A DNA stretch of 64,000 nt from Bacteroides fluxus YIT 12057 (GCF_000195635.1 NZ_GL882625.1:62001-126000); one strand, 5' to 3'; positions 27,976-38,243 are shown, counted from the stretch's first letter. Translations and numbers: made by a program. The notes: generated by a model from the sequence alone, not told the origin.

Positions 27976-29540
27976 AAAAAGGACTGATAACTTCCATACT
28001 TGCACTGACGTTCGGTGGCCTACAAGCCCAACCGCTGCCTACTACCCCCAAACTGGTAGTAGCGTTGACCATCGACCAGTTGCGCACGGATTACATGGAA
28101 GCGTTCTCGTCCTTATATGGAGAAAAAGGCTTCAAGCGGTTAATGCGTGAGGGCAAGGTGTTCCGCCAGGCAGAATTCCCTTTCTGCGGAACAGACCGAG
28201 CCTCGGCCATTGCAGCCATTTATACAGGAAGCACCCCTTCCGTGAACGGTGTCATTGCCGAAAACTGGCTGGATGCCGGCACGCTCCGTCCCGTCAATTG
28301 CGTGGATGATTCCGACTTCATGGGGAACTACACCGATGAAAGCACTTCCCCTTCCCGGCTTTTAACCTCCACCCTTGCCGATGAACTGAAAATAGCGACA
28401 CGCAACAAAGGGTTGGTCTATGCCATCGCCCCTTTCCGCGACGCCGCCATCTTCGGTGCAGGCCATGCAGGAAACGGCGCGTTCTGGCTCAACGAGAATA
28501 CCGGAAAGTGGTGTAGCACTACCTATTACAGCGAATTCCCATGGTGGCTCAGCCAATACAATGAACGGAAGTCACCCGACTTCCGCATGAAGGACAAAGT
28601 GTGGACACCGTCACACCCCATCACCAGCTATACATTTCTACCCGAATGGCGTACAGAGCCATTTAAATATAAATTGGACAGCGAGCGTATCAATAAGTTC
28701 CGCCGGCTGATTACCAGCCCTTTCATCAACGAAGAGGTCAACCTGCTGACCGAAGAATTGCTGAACAAGAGCACCATGGGGCAAGACGAAACTCCCGACC
28801 TGCTGTCGCTGACCTATTATGCAGGGAACTACAACCACCGCAGTGTACAAGAGTGCGCCATGGAGATGCAGGATACGTATGTCCGCCTCGACCGCAGCAT
28901 CGCCTCCCTGCTGGACCTCATAGAGCGCAAGATAGGATTACATAACGTACTTTTCTGTATCACTTCCACCGGATATGCCGATGCGGAGACAGCCGACGCA
29001 GGTATTTACCGTGTACCCGGCGGTGAGTTTTACCTGAACCGGTGCGCTACTCTGCTGAATATGTACCTCATGGCAACCTACGGTGAGGGACAATATGTAG
29101 AGGCCTATTACAACCAGCAAATTTACCTGAACCACAAGCTCATCGAAAACAAACAGCTGAGCTTGACCGAAATACAGGAAAAAGCCGCCGAATTTCTTGT
29201 ACAGTTCAGTGGAGTAAATGAAGTATATTCCTCCCAACGCCTGCTTTTGGGTCCCTGGTCACCACAGATAGAGCGCATGCGCAACGGATTTCACCGCAAA
29301 CGCTCCGGCGACTTGCTGATTGACGTATTGCCGGGATGGACCATCATGCAGGAAAACAGTACAGACAACCGCGTGGTACGTACAGCCGCCATTCCTGCCC
29401 CATTGATTCTACTGGGCACCGGTATAAAGGCAGAGACTGTCCGCATACCTGTCAGCGTCAGCCGTATCGCCCCCACACTGGCCAGCGTGATGCGCATCCG
29501 TGCCCCTAACGCAAGCACCGCTACCCCTCTTGATTTCTAA
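27972..29540 (+). CDS. Alkaline-phosphatase-fold protein, probably catalytically inactive
   Basis: A 522-residue exported protein with signal peptide MKKGLITSILALTFGGLQAQ. It has the alkaline phosphatase superfamily core of the PafA type: LTIDQLRTDYMEAF with Asp35, the nucleophile region GTDRASAIAAIYTG (73-86) and SRIAPTLASVMRI near the C-terminus. Positions where PafA-like enzymes carry metal ligands are changed: LTYYAGN (280-286) stands where STDYVGH is expected and TSTGY (331-335) where ADHG is expected. Only Asp35 seems kept. The ATG at 27972 overlaps the lnb stop and starts the signal peptide. A structural or binding role alongside Lnb is an inference. Confidence 0.85.
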   Translation: MKKGLITSILALTFGGLQAQPLPTTPKLVVALTIDQLRTDYMEAFSSLYGEKGFKRLMREGKVFRQAEFPFCGTDRASAIAAIYTGSTPSVNGVIAENWLDAGTLRPVNCVDDSDFMGNYTDESTSPSRLLTSTLADELKIATRNKGLVYAIAPFRDAAIFGAGHAGNGAFWLNENTGKWCSTTYYSEFPWWLSQYNERKSPDFRMKDKVWTPSHPITSYTFLPEWRTEPFKYKLDSERINKFRRLITSPFINEEVNLLTEELLNKSTMGQDETPDLLSLTYYAGNYNHRSVQECAMEMQDTYVRLDRSIASLLDLIERKIGLHNVLFCITSTGYADAETADAGIYRVPGGEFYLNRCATLLNMYLMATYGEGQYVEAYYNQQIYLNHKLIENKQLSLTEIQEKAAEFLVQFSGVNEVYSSQRLLLGPWSPQIERMRNGFHRKRSGDLLIDVLPGWTIMQENSTDNRVVRTAAIPAPLILLGTGIKAETVRIPVSVSRIAPTLASVMRIRAPNASTATPLDF

Positions 29541-29580
29541 AAAACCTTCTGTAAATCACTGGGAAATCAGCATTTTAATG

Positions 29581-29588
29581 TAACTTTG
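29581..29588 (+). promoter_or_regulatory. -7 element upstream of secA
   Basis: TAACTTTG matches TAnnTTTG, 65 bases before the secA start codon. The leader between them is A-rich, with runs of AATAATAAT. Confidence 0.55.
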
Positions 29589-29653
29589 CAAACGGAATGC
29601 AGGAAAGCTGTATCTCCCAACCCAATCGTAATAATAATAAAAACAGATATATA

Positions 29654-32600
29654 ATGGGATTTAATGAATTTTTAAGCTCGATTTTCGGCAACAAATCCAC
29701 ACGCGACATGAAAGAAATACAACCGTGGGTGGAGAAAATCAAAGCTGCTTACCCCGAAGTTGCCAAACTCGACAATGACGCCCTGCGCGCCAAGACTGAA
29801 GAACTGAAAGCTTATATCCATGACTCGGCCAACGAACAGCGCGCCAAAGTGGAAGAACTGAAAGCCAGCGTTGAAAATACAGAGTTGGAACAGCGTGAAG
29901 AGCTCTTCAACCAGATTGACAAGATCGAAAAAGAAATATTGGAGATTTATGAAAAGGCCCTTGATGAAGTGTTGCCCGTCGCTTTCTCCATTGTGAAGGA
30001 AACCGCCAAACGTTTTTCCGAAAATGAGGAAGTGGTGGTTACAGCTACCGAATTTGACCGCCATCTTGCCGCAACCAAAGATTTCGTACGCATTGAAGGT
30101 GACAAAGCCATCTACCAGAACCATTGGATGGCAGGAGGAAACGATACCGTATGGAATATGATACATTATGACGTACAGTTGTTCGGCGGTGTGGTATTGC
30201 ATAAAGGTAAAATCGCCGAAATGGCGACAGGTGAAGGTAAGACGCTGGTAGCCACCTTGCCGGTATTCCTCAATGCCCTGACCGGAAACGGCGTGCATGT
30301 GGTGACAGTCAATGACTATCTGGCCAAACGTGACTCCGAGTGGATGGGTCCTCTTTATATGTTCCACGGACTGAGCGTGGATTGCATCGACAGGCATCAG
30401 CCTAACTCCGACGCCCGTCGCAAGGCTTATCTGGCAGATATCACTTTCGGTACGAACAATGAATTCGGTTTCGACTACCTGCGTGACAACATGGCCATCA
30501 GCCCGAAAGACCTCGTGCAGCGCCAGCACAACTACGCCATCGTCGATGAGGTGGACTCCGTATTGATTGACGATGCCCGTACTCCGCTGATTATCTCCGG
30601 TCCGGTACCTAAAGGCGACGACCAGCTTTTCGAACAACTCCGCCCGCAAGTCGAGCGGTTGGTAGAGGCCCAGAAAAAGCTGGCTACACAATACCTTGCC
30701 GATGCCAAACGACTGATTGCTTCGGACAACAAAAAAGATGTAGAAGAGGGATTCCTCGCTTTATATCGCAGCCACAAGTGCTTGCCCAAGAATAAAGCGC
30801 TGATCAAGTTCCTCAGCGAACAAGGTATCAAAGCCGGTATGCTCAAGACCGAGGAAATCTACATGGAGCAGAACAACAAGCGCATGCACGAGGTGACAGA
30901 CCCGCTGTATTTCGTGATTGAAGAGAAGCTGAACAGTGTGGATCTGACCGACAAAGGCGTAGATTTGATCAGCGGCAACTCCGAAGATCCGACTTTCTTC
31001 GTGTTACCCGACATCACCGCCCAGCTTTCTGCCCTGGAGAACGAAAAAGACCTGACAGACGAGCAGCGCCTTGAAAAGAAAGACGCACTGATGACCAACT
31101 ATGCCATCAAGAGCGAACGTGTACACACCATCAACCAGTTGCTGAAGGCTTACACCATGTTCGAGAAAGATGATGAATACGTGGTAATCGACGGACAGGT
31201 AAAGATCGTGGATGAGCAGACCGGACGTATCATGGAAGGCCGCCGCTACTCTGACGGTCTGCACCAGGCCATCGAAGCCAAGGAAGGCGTGAAAGTGGAA
31301 GCTGCCACCCAGACCTTTGCGACCATCACTTTGCAGAATTACTTCCGCATGTATCATAAGTTGTCCGGTATGACCGGTACCGCCGAAACGGAAGCAGGTG
31401 AGTTATGGGACATCTACAAACTGGATGTAGTGGTAATCCCGACCAACCGCCCCATTGCCCGCAACGACATGAACGACCGCGTTTACAAAACCAAACGCGA
31501 AAAATATAAAGCCGTCATCGAAGAAATCGAAAAGATGGTAGCAGCCGGACGCCCTGTACTGGTAGGTACCACTTCTGTAGAAATTTCCGAAATGCTGAGC
31601 AAGATGCTGACCATGCGTAAAATTGAGCACAACGTATTGAATGCCAAGTTGCACCAGAAGGAGGCAGACATTGTGGCCAAAGCCGGTTTGAGTTGTGCCG
31701 TAACTATCGCCACCAACATGGCGGGCCGTGGTACCGATATCAAGTTGAGTCCGGAAGTAAAAGCAGCGGGAGGTCTTGCCATCATCGGTACAGAACGCCA
31801 TGAATCACGTCGCGTGGACCGCCAGTTGCGTGGTCGTGCCGGCCGTCAAGGCGACCCGGGTTCATCCGTATTCTTCGTATCCTTGGAAGATGACCTGATG
31901 CGCCTCTTCTCTTCCGACCGCATCGCCAGTGTCATGGACAAGCTCGGTTTCAAGGAAGGCGAGATGATTGAACACGGAATGATTTCCAAATCCATCGAAC
32001 GTGCACAGAAGAAAGTGGAAGAAAACAACTTCGGTATCCGTAAGCGCCTGCTGGAATATGACGACGTCATGAACAAGCAACGTACCGTTGTCTATACCAA
32101 ACGCCGCCATGCATTGATGGGTGAACGTATCGGTATGGATATCGTAAATATGATCTGGGACCGTTGCGCCGCCGCCATCGAAGCACCCGACTACGAAAAC
32201 TGCAAGATGGATTTATTGCAGACTCTTGCCATGGAGGCACCTTTCACCGAAGAGGAGTTCAAGGACGAAAAGAAAGAACGACTGGCAGACAGGGCTTTCG
32301 ACGCAGCCATGGAGCTCTTCAAACGCAAGACCGAACGTATGGCACAGATTGCTTATCCCGTCATCAAACAAGTCTATGAAACTCAAGGGCATATGTACGA
32401 AAACATCTTGATTCCTATCACGGATGGCAAACGTATGTACAACATTTCCTGCAATCTGAAATCCGCTTACGAAAGTGAGTGCAAGGAAGTCGTGAAAGCC
32501 TTTGAGAAATCGATCTTGCTGCATGTCATCGATGAAGCATGGAAAGAGAATCTACGTGAACTGGACGATTTGAAACATTCCGTACAGAATGCAAGTTACG

Positions 32601-32980
32601 AACAGAAAGACCCGCTGTTGATTTACAAGCTGGAATCCGTCAACTTGTTCGATACAATGGTAGATAAGATCAATAACCAGACGATATCTATCCTGATGCG
32701 CGGACAAATACCGGTACAGGAAGCCCCGGCCGAAGCACCCCAAGCCCCCCGCCAGGTAGAAGTACGCCAGGCCGCTCCCGAGCAACGCCAGGACATGAGC
32801 AAGTATCGCGAGCAGAAAGTGGACCTGAATGACCCCAACCAACAAGCGGCCGCAGCACAAGATACGCGTGAACAGCCCAAACGCGAACCTATCCGTGCCG
32901 AAAAGACCGTGGGACGCAACGATCCCTGTCCTTGCGGCAGTGGCAAAAAATACAAGAATTGCCACGGAAAAAACGCCTGA
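29654..32980 (+). CDS. secA: Preprotein translocase ATPase SecA
   Basis: The motor that drives proteins through SecYEG. Over 1108 residues the motifs are in order: Walker [12 protein letters not shown], Walker B region [21 protein letters not shown], the [12 protein letters not shown] segment, [13 protein letters not shown], and [16 protein letters not shown]. The C-terminus carries a zinc-binding SEC-C motif ([16 protein letters not shown]) after a Gln/Ala-rich linker. The length beyond the roughly 900 residues of E. coli SecA is usual for Bacteroidota, with an insertion in the nucleotide-binding region. The ATG at 29654 is preferred; the upstream in-frame start at 29597 adds 19 residues with no homology signal. 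Confidence 0.97.
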   Translation: MGFNEFLSSIFGNKSTRDMKEIQPWVEKIKAAYPEVAKLDNDALRAKTEELKAYIHDSANEQRAKVEELKASVENTELEQREELFNQIDKIEKEILEIYEKALDEVLPVAFSIVKETAKRFSENEEVVVTATEFDRHLAATKDFVRIEGDKAIYQNHWMAGGNDTVWNMIHYDVQLFGGVVLHKGKIAEMATGEGKTLVATLPVFLNALTGNGVHVVTVNDYLAKRDSEWMGPLYMFHGLSVDCIDRHQPNSDARRKAYLADITFGTNNEFGFDYLRDNMAISPKDLVQRQHNYAIVDEVDSVLIDDARTPLIISGPVPKGDDQLFEQLRPQVERLVEAQKKLATQYLADAKRLIASDNKKDVEEGFLALYRSHKCLPKNKALIKFLSEQGIKAGMLKTEEIYMEQNNKRMHEVTDPLYFVIEEKLNSVDLTDKGVDLISGNSEDPTFFVLPDITAQLSALENEKDLTDEQRLEKKDALMTNYAIKSERVHTINQLLKAYTMFEKDDEYVVIDGQVKIVDEQTGRIMEGRRYSDGLHQAIEAKEGVKVEAATQTFATITLQNYFRMYHKLSGMTGTAETEAGELWDIYKLDVVVIPTNRPIARNDMNDRVYKTKREKYKAVIEEIEKMVAAGRPVLVGTTSVEISEMLSKMLTMRKIEHNVLNAKLHQKEADIVAKAGLSCAVTIATNMAGRGTDIKLSPEVKAAGGLAIIGTERHESRRVDRQLRGRAGRQGDPGSSVFFVSLEDDLMRLFSSDRIASVMDKLGFKEGEMIEHGMISKSIERAQKKVEENNFGIRKRLLEYDDVMNKQRTVVYTKRRHALMGERIGMDIVNMIWDRCAAAIEAPDYENCKMDLLQTLAMEAPFTEEEFKDEKKERLADRAFDAAMELFKRKTERMAQIAYPVIKQVYETQGHMYENILIPITDGKRMYNISCNLKSAYESECKEVVKAFEKSILLHVIDEAWKENLRELDDLKHSVQNASYEQKDPLLIYKLESVNLFDTMVDKINNQTISILMRGQIPVQEAPAEAPQAPRQVEVRQAAPEQRQDMSKYREQKVDLNDPNQQAAAAQDTREQPKREPIRAEKTVGRNDPCPCGSGKKYKNCHGKNA

Positions 32981-33000
32981 CATAGTAAGTGAACTATAAC

Positions 33001-33051
33001 AATAGGGTGATAGAACGGTAAACGCCATGTTTATGCTTCTATCACCCTATT
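33001..33051 (+). terminator. Hairpin after secA
   Basis: Perfect 15-bp arms AATAGGGTGATAGAA (33001-33015) and TTCTATCACCCTATT (33037-33051) around a 21-base loop. The T tract after it is weak, so it may protect the 3' end as much as terminate. Confidence 0.55.
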
Positions 33052-33104
33052 ACATTATCATCCTGCCCGTTACCACTTTATCACATTTTTTATTTGTTCC
33101 TGCT

Positions 33105-33152
33105 TTTGTATATTCATCTAAAAGAGTACTTTTGTTACTTGGAACAAAAGTA
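33105..33152 (+). promoter_or_regulatory. Promoter with overlapping inverted repeat, DUF6340 gene
   Basis: TTTG (33105-33108), an 18-base spacer and TACTTTTG (33127-33134) form a good -33/-7 pair. The -7 element is one arm of a perfect 10-bp inverted repeat: TACTTTTGTT (33127-33136), six bases, AACAAAAGTA (33143-33152). The start codon is at 33160. The repeat could be an operator or a 5' hairpin. Confidence 0.65.
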
Positions 33153-33159
33153 ATAAACT

Positions 33160-34254
33160 ATGGCCAAACATTACTATTATCTGTTATTGTCCGGCATGCT
33201 GTTTCTGAGTAGCTGCCAAAGCGTGGAACAACTGTCCATAGACTATATGCTTCCGGCAGAAGTCAGCTTTCCTCCTACCCTGAAACGGGTAGCCATCGTG
33301 AATAATATGCCGGAAGTTCCCGACAACAAGCTGATTGTCAGCGAAGAGGCTGAAAAAAAAGAAGAAAACGAGATAGCACGGCTCACCAACTATTACAACG
33401 GGGATGCCCGACTAACGACTGAAGCCCTGGCTGAAGCCTTAGCCAATGAAAACTATTTTGAAGAGGTCGTCATCTGTGACTCTGCCCTGCGCAGCAAAGA
33501 CATCACTCCACGAGAAAGTACACTGAGCCGGGAAGAAGCAAGCAAGCTCATCCAGGACCTGGACGTAGATTTTCTGATTGCCCTGGAAAATATACAGATG
33601 CGTTCTACCCGTAAGATAAGTTATCTACGCGATTGGGGAGCCTTTTACGGTACGGTGGACGTAAAAGTATATCCCACAGTAAAAATATATCTGCCCAACC
33701 GCAAGGGGCCCATGGTGACCATAAACAACAATGACAGTATATTCTGGGAAGAGATGGGCAACGGGGAGGCCTCTGTCCGTGCCCGCCTCATCGGTGAAAA
33801 TGATTTAATAAAGCAAGCATCGGAATTTGCCGGAACAGTTCCGGTAAAACGCCTCCTCCCCCATTGGAAGACTGCCAACCGCTACCTGTTTCAAGGCGGG
33901 TCAGTAAACATGCGTGATGCAGCCGTATATGCCAAAGAAGGGAATTGGGCGGAAGCCGTCCAATTATGGAAAAAGAATTTCGAGGCAAAAAAAGGAAAGC
34001 AAAAGATGTACTCCGCCTATAACATAGCCATGGGATATGAAATGCAGGACAGCATAGATACCGCTACGGAATGGGCGCTGAAAGCACAACAAATTGCCCG
34101 TGAAATAAGCAAAGTCGATAAAAAAGAAAAGGATGAAATAAGTGACAGTACAATCTCATACTACATCCTCATCAGTCTTTATGTAGATGAATTGCAAGAA
34201 AGGAAAGAGGGACTGACACGCTTGAAGGCCCAAATGAACCGATTTAATGAATGA
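33160..34254 (+). CDS. DUF6340 family lipoprotein
   Basis: A 364-residue protein with lipoprotein signal YYYLLLSGMLFLSSC. The first two thirds match a conserved Bacteroidota family (VEQLSIDYMLPAEVSFPPTLKRVAIVNN, VDFLIALENIQ). The last third is TPR-like (AAVYAKEGNWAEAVQLWKKNFE, YNIAMGYEMQDSIDTATEWALKAQQIA). No catalytic motif is seen and the role is unknown. It stands alone between secA and the small acidic protein, each with its own promoter. Confidence 0.8.
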   Translation: MAKHYYYLLLSGMLFLSSCQSVEQLSIDYMLPAEVSFPPTLKRVAIVNNMPEVPDNKLIVSEEAEKKEENEIARLTNYYNGDARLTTEALAEALANENYFEEVVICDSALRSKDITPRESTLSREEASKLIQDLDVDFLIALENIQMRSTRKISYLRDWGAFYGTVDVKVYPTVKIYLPNRKGPMVTINNNDSIFWEEMGNGEASVRARLIGENDLIKQASEFAGTVPVKRLLPHWKTANRYLFQGGSVNMRDAAVYAKEGNWAEAVQLWKKNFEAKKGKQKMYSAYNIAMGYEMQDSIDTATEWALKAQQIAREISKVDKKEKDEISDSTISYYILISLYVDELQERKEGLTRLKAQMNRFNE

Positions 34255-34311
34255 GAGAGGAAGAAATATAACTTTTTTCATTATTCATTATTTATTATTC
34301 ATTATTTTCCC

Positions 34312-34319
34312 TACCTTTG
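34312..34319 (+). promoter_or_regulatory. -7 element for the small acidic protein
   Basis: TACCTTTG matches TAnnTTTG, 24 bases before the start codon at 34344. It follows an AT-rich stretch with repeated TTATTCATTATT. Confidence 0.5.
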
Positions 34320-34343
34320 AACAACCATTAAGAAAGAAATTAT

Positions 34344-34790
34344 ATGAAGCTCAGTCAATCGTCATTATCACTCCTTGAGGAAACCATTAAAAAAGCAATC
34401 AGCAGATATACCTGCGGCTGCGAGCAAACTATTGTTACGGATATTCATCTACAACCCAATCAGAACTCCGGAGAGTTGGCTATCTTTGATGATGAAGACG
34501 AGGAACTGGCCAACGTCACCATTGAAGAATGGACGGCTTACGAAGGGGATGACTTCTACGAGAGTATGGAACGTATTCTCCCGACCCTACTCTGCAACAT
34601 GAAGAATGCAGGCACGTTCGACAAACTGACCATCTTGAAACCATTCTCGTTTGTCTTGGTAGATGATGAGAAGGAAACGCTTGCCGAACTGTTGTTGATG
34701 GACGACGATACCCTATTGGTGAATGACGAACTCCTGAAAGGACTGGACGAAGAGCTGGATGCCTTCTTGAAAAATCTGTTGGAAAAATAA
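34344..34790 (+). CDS. Small acidic conserved hypothetical protein
   Basis: A 148-residue cytoplasmic protein with no signal peptide or membrane segment. It is strongly acidic (FDDEDEELANVTIEEW, LVDDEKETLAELLLMDDDTLLVNDELLKGLDEELD) with helical ends. I do not recognise its family beyond a Bacteroides conserved hypothetical. It has its own promoter and ends at a strong bidirectional hairpin, so it is a single-gene unit. Coding is supported by length, start context and a matching promoter and terminator. Confidence 0.75.
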   Translation: MKLSQSSLSLLEETIKKAISRYTCGCEQTIVTDIHLQPNQNSGELAIFDDEDEELANVTIEEWTAYEGDDFYESMERILPTLLCNMKNAGTFDKLTILKPFSFVLVDDEKETLAELLLMDDDTLLVNDELLKGLDEELDAFLKNLLEK

Positions 34791-34823
34791 ATTTTGTGAA
34801 TAATATTCCAAATCCTATATTGA

Positions 34824-34857
34824 AAAGAGCCCTTGCAATATATTGCAAGGGCTCTTT
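34824..34857. terminator. Bidirectional terminator, 17-bp palindrome
   Basis: Perfect arms AAAGAGCCCTTGCAATA (34824-34840) and TATTGCAAGGGCTCTTT (34841-34857). It separates the plus-strand small acidic gene from the minus-strand polysaccharide-locus transcript and serves both. Confidence 0.9.
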
Positions 34858-34876
34858 CGCATCGTACACCACAGTC

Positions 34877-35200
34877 TTACCTGATCTTTATACCATAAAC
34901 GGAACGGGCCGTAGTTACGAATAAGATGTCCCTGCTGATGCGGTAGTTGCCTTCCGGCAAAAACAAGATACCGAAGTTTTTCTCGCGCTTCACTTGATTG
35001 ATCGCCTCCTGAATCGCTTCGGTCACATCTGATTTTCCGTCAGCCTTGAAAGCATAATTCTCCGGAGTAAAATAGAAAGCCTCCGGATCATCAGGCTTCT
35101 GAGTATATACGGAACTGCTTCCGGCAGCCCGGCCGACTGATACGCTACTGATAATCCAACAGGCTATCAGCAAAAACCTGATTGCATGATAACGTCTCAT
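34877..35200 (-). pseudogene. Internally deleted paralogue of the adjacent beta-helix protein
   Basis: A 107-residue open frame with its own signal peptide (IRFLLIACWIISSVSVGRA). Its residues about 31-91 match residues 28-88 of the neighbouring 1004-residue protein at roughly three in four positions (QKPDDPEAFYFTPENY, EKNFGILF, PEG, ISR/ISK). The last 15 residues, LFVTTARSVYGIKIR, align with that protein's final residues, LFITGRSKFFGVRIK. The simplest reading is a tandem duplicate that lost about 900 internal codons in frame. It sits eight bases downstream of the full gene on the same transcript. It may still make a small secreted protein, so calling it a pseudogene is a judgement. Confidence 0.75.
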
Positions 35201-35208
35201 TGCCTATA

Positions 35209-38200
35209 CTATTTAATGCGTACACCAAAGAATTTGGAACGCCCCGTTATAAACAAGGTATTACCGTCCCTACCACCGAATTGCAATGTGGAAGGACGTT
35301 CCGGAACACGGATTATCCCCTTTTTCTTGCCATCCTTGTCAAAGACATAGATTTCTCCGTCAGCCACATACAGGTTACCATCCTGATCTACGGCCGAACC
35401 GAACTCTCCCTGTTCTACAAAATAGTTCAGATTAGAAAGTGTACCATCGTCAGCTACATCCATCTTCACCATTCTACGGTCATACTCATCAGAAGTGTAG
35501 AAAGGTTTACCCGGATAAGCCTCCAATAAAGAGGAACTGCGGGACAAATCAAAGTAATGGGGAATAATAGTCTTGCCATCCGGCGCCAGGAAGCACATTT
35601 CGGGCACATATACCGATACTTCGTTGAAATCATGGAAATCTCTCCAGCGATTGGAAGGATACAATGCTTTATGTACATTTTTCACCTGCCCCATAGGCAC
35701 ACGGGGCAACAACCTGATTGTTTCTTCCGGATTTTCCGGATCCATGGCATAGACCCTCATCGTAAAACCGGAGTTGCCGTATCCACTGAATGAAGTTCCC
35801 TTCGTATCGGGCATTACCGGCATCTGCTCAGGTTTGCCGTCAATCAGATAGCCGGGCTGGACATCGTAGCGGAACAATACCAAAAGATTGTCTTCAGAGT
35901 CAAATGCCAGGTTAGAGGGCTTCCAGGGAAAATCGGCAATCAACGAAAGACTGTTCGTATCCACAGACCATTTGAAAATACGGCGCATCCGATGGTCGCA
36001 GAAATAGACATTGCCTTTACTGTCGCGCGCAATGCCTTCAGTAAAATCAAAATCGGAAGCCAACTGGTTAACTTTATTCACCTCATTGCCAATAGGCTGC
36101 CGGTGCGGTTCCTTACCGGTCACTATCAGACGGGAAAGTTCCCATGGACGGATGTCGATATCTTTATTTACATCAAAGACTGCAATATTATTGGTGTATT
36201 TAATCTGTGAATAATTATGCAGGTTGAGGAAAGCAATGTTCTCGCAGTTACGAATACGCACGGAGCTGTGATAGGGCTCGTTCACACGGATTACACGGAA
36301 CATATACAGATTGGCAAAGGTCATATCCTTGCAGTCATCCATCTCAATAGGCTGGCACTCGGTACTCTCACGACTTTCTTCCTCAGTCTGCATGCAATAC
36401 ACCTTCCAATTGGAAACCTTATTGAAACGCACCTCATTCCTTACATGATGTTCGATAGACATGGCGTAGATACGTCCCGGAGTACTGGTATTGTTTGCAT
36501 AGAAACCGCTGGTAGCATAAGTGCTCGCAGTCCAGATGTCCTTGAAAGTGCCGCCACCGTTATTAGTGACCCACAAGCTCCAATACTGGTTGTCCCAGGC
36601 AAGGTCCATGCCGGAGGCGGAAACAGGATTATCCGGAGTGCTGACGCGCGCCGGTCTGTCCCACCACCCTTTGGGAGCGGCGACACCCGGTTTCGGTTTC
36701 CACATACCACCATGGCCACCTACAAACTTCACATCATTGATGTACGAATCCGCATTTGCCATCCATTTCACACCTACCGCACGATAGTTTATACCACCGG
36801 TATTGATGCCAATGCCCACCAACATATTAGCACCGCCTACAGAAGACTCCACCATTGCCTTCGGTCCGCCGAAGCCACTGAAAGCAGGAGTACTTTCATC
36901 CAGACGGAACTGAGTACCAAAAGGATGCAACCCTATCAGTTTGGTATTCGGTTTCATTTTCAAGGTTTCAGTAATACGATACCATCCTTGGGGAACATAG
37001 ATATTGTCATACTGGTCAATGGCCGCTTGAATGGCTTTCGTGTCATCGGTCTCTCCATCTCCTTTTGCGCCCAGCTCACGGAGATTCACCCAAGTCGTCA
37101 TCGAAGGTAATGCAGGGATATCCGTCAATAAGGCGGCAGGAAACTTCTGTATAGGTTCAACATCCAGCAAAGTCCTGTATTCCGGCATGTCAACCATACT
37201 GTCCATCTGGAGACCGTGGTCGTATGATTTCAGTCTATAGATTTTATAGGAGACTTTTGTATCTGTGTTGCTGCGTGTATATTTTGCCAAGACAGGTACA
37301 TTTTTGCAATATACATTGCGGAAAGTAATCTGGTTGTTGCTGTTGTTCTCATTGGTAATGACTACAGCAGGGCCACTTACATTTTCAAAATAACTGTTTT
37401 CAAGAAAAAGCTTGTCACAATAATTAGAATCAATATCAAACACCGCCGGTACATTCCTGGCATATAAATTCACCATTGCCAAACCAGATTCCTGGCAGCG
37501 AAGCGCCGCGATGCGTTGTCCTTCAAAATAAGAATCAACCATCATCACAGGCCATCCCGGAGAAGCTTTTGTTGTATAGATACCATAATCACCTCCATAG
37601 AAAGCCACATTCTCCATCTCATTGCCGACATCAAAGAGCCCGGCTTTTCCTTTACCTATATGCACCGCAACATAACTGATAAAACTATGCTGCGCATAAT
37701 GCGTACGCAATGCGACTGCATGCGGATTGCCGTCTTCTATACGGAGGTTGATATTGGACATCGCACTATAAAACGTACCGGCATTGGCGTCACGGGGAGC
37801 AGCCCCCTCTTCTACCAGTCCACCGGTAAACCAAAACATATATTTTGCCTTTCCCTTATCCGTAGGGACCTCATTCTGAAATCCCGGAGAATTTTTGGCC
37901 AGAATAAACTCCGGACGTTTTTTCCCATATCCAATCAGACGGATAGCTCCAGGAATATAAATGGTCTTGCTTATCTTATACTTGCCTTCGGGAATGAAAA
38001 GAATTCCAAAATTCTTCTCCTTCTTCACTTGATTGATGGCAGCCTGCAAAGCATCCGACACATCCATCTTCCCGTCTGCTTTTATTTGATAGTTTTCCGG
38101 AGTAAAATAAAAAGCTTCCGGATCATCGGGTTTCTGGGGATAAATAGATTGCAGTTGTACCGCATAAAGCTGGGTACATATCACCCCTAACAGCATTAAC

Positions 38201-38223
38201 AAAGTAGTTTTCAGTTTCATCAT
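35209..38223 (-). CDS. Tandem beta-helix (pectate-lyase-3/GH55-like) protein with C-terminal beta-propeller
   Basis: A 1004-residue exported protein with a signal peptide near LLMLLGVICTQLYA. Two Pectate_lyase_3-type modules start at about residue 28 (NYQIKADGKMDVSDALQAAINQ) and 385 (LRELGAKGDGETDDTKAIQAAIDQ), a double right-handed helix arrangement known from GH55 beta-1,3-glucanases. From about residue 740 an NHL/SMP-30-like propeller follows (FDFTEGIARDSKGNVYFCD, FGSAVDQDGNLYVADGEIYVFD). Helix plus propeller in one chain is unusual. It is encoded in the susCD transcript, 20 bases after the DUF3823 gene, so it probably acts on the imported glycan. The substrate is not established. Confidence 0.85.
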   Translation of the reverse strand: MMKLKTTLLMLLGVICTQLYAVQLQSIYPQKPDDPEAFYFTPENYQIKADGKMDVSDALQAAINQVKKEKNFGILFIPEGKYKISKTIYIPGAIRLIGYGKKRPEFILAKNSPGFQNEVPTDKGKAKYMFWFTGGLVEEGAAPRDANAGTFYSAMSNINLRIEDGNPHAVALRTHYAQHSFISYVAVHIGKGKAGLFDVGNEMENVAFYGGDYGIYTTKASPGWPVMMVDSYFEGQRIAALRCQESGLAMVNLYARNVPAVFDIDSNYCDKLFLENSYFENVSGPAVVITNENNSNNQITFRNVYCKNVPVLAKYTRSNTDTKVSYKIYRLKSYDHGLQMDSMVDMPEYRTLLDVEPIQKFPAALLTDIPALPSMTTWVNLRELGAKGDGETDDTKAIQAAIDQYDNIYVPQGWYRITETLKMKPNTKLIGLHPFGTQFRLDESTPAFSGFGGPKAMVESSVGGANMLVGIGINTGGINYRAVGVKWMANADSYINDVKFVGGHGGMWKPKPGVAAPKGWWDRPARVSTPDNPVSASGMDLAWDNQYWSLWVTNNGGGTFKDIWTASTYATSGFYANNTSTPGRIYAMSIEHHVRNEVRFNKVSNWKVYCMQTEEESRESTECQPIEMDDCKDMTFANLYMFRVIRVNEPYHSSVRIRNCENIAFLNLHNYSQIKYTNNIAVFDVNKDIDIRPWELSRLIVTGKEPHRQPIGNEVNKVNQLASDFDFTEGIARDSKGNVYFCDHRMRRIFKWSVDTNSLSLIADFPWKPSNLAFDSEDNLLVLFRYDVQPGYLIDGKPEQMPVMPDTKGTSFSGYGNSGFTMRVYAMDPENPEETIRLLPRVPMGQVKNVHKALYPSNRWRDFHDFNEVSVYVPEMCFLAPDGKTIIPHYFDLSRSSSLLEAYPGKPFYTSDEYDRRMVKMDVADDGTLSNLNYFVEQGEFGSAVDQDGNLYVADGEIYVFDKDGKKKGIIRVPERPSTLQFGGRDGNTLFITGRSKFFGVRIK

Positions 38224-38243
38224 GGTTAGTAATAATTTGGATT

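Noticed and set aside
29672..30691. Open frame of 339 codons on the minus strand
   Set aside because: It is the antisense shadow of secA; secA motifs on the other strand are unambiguous.
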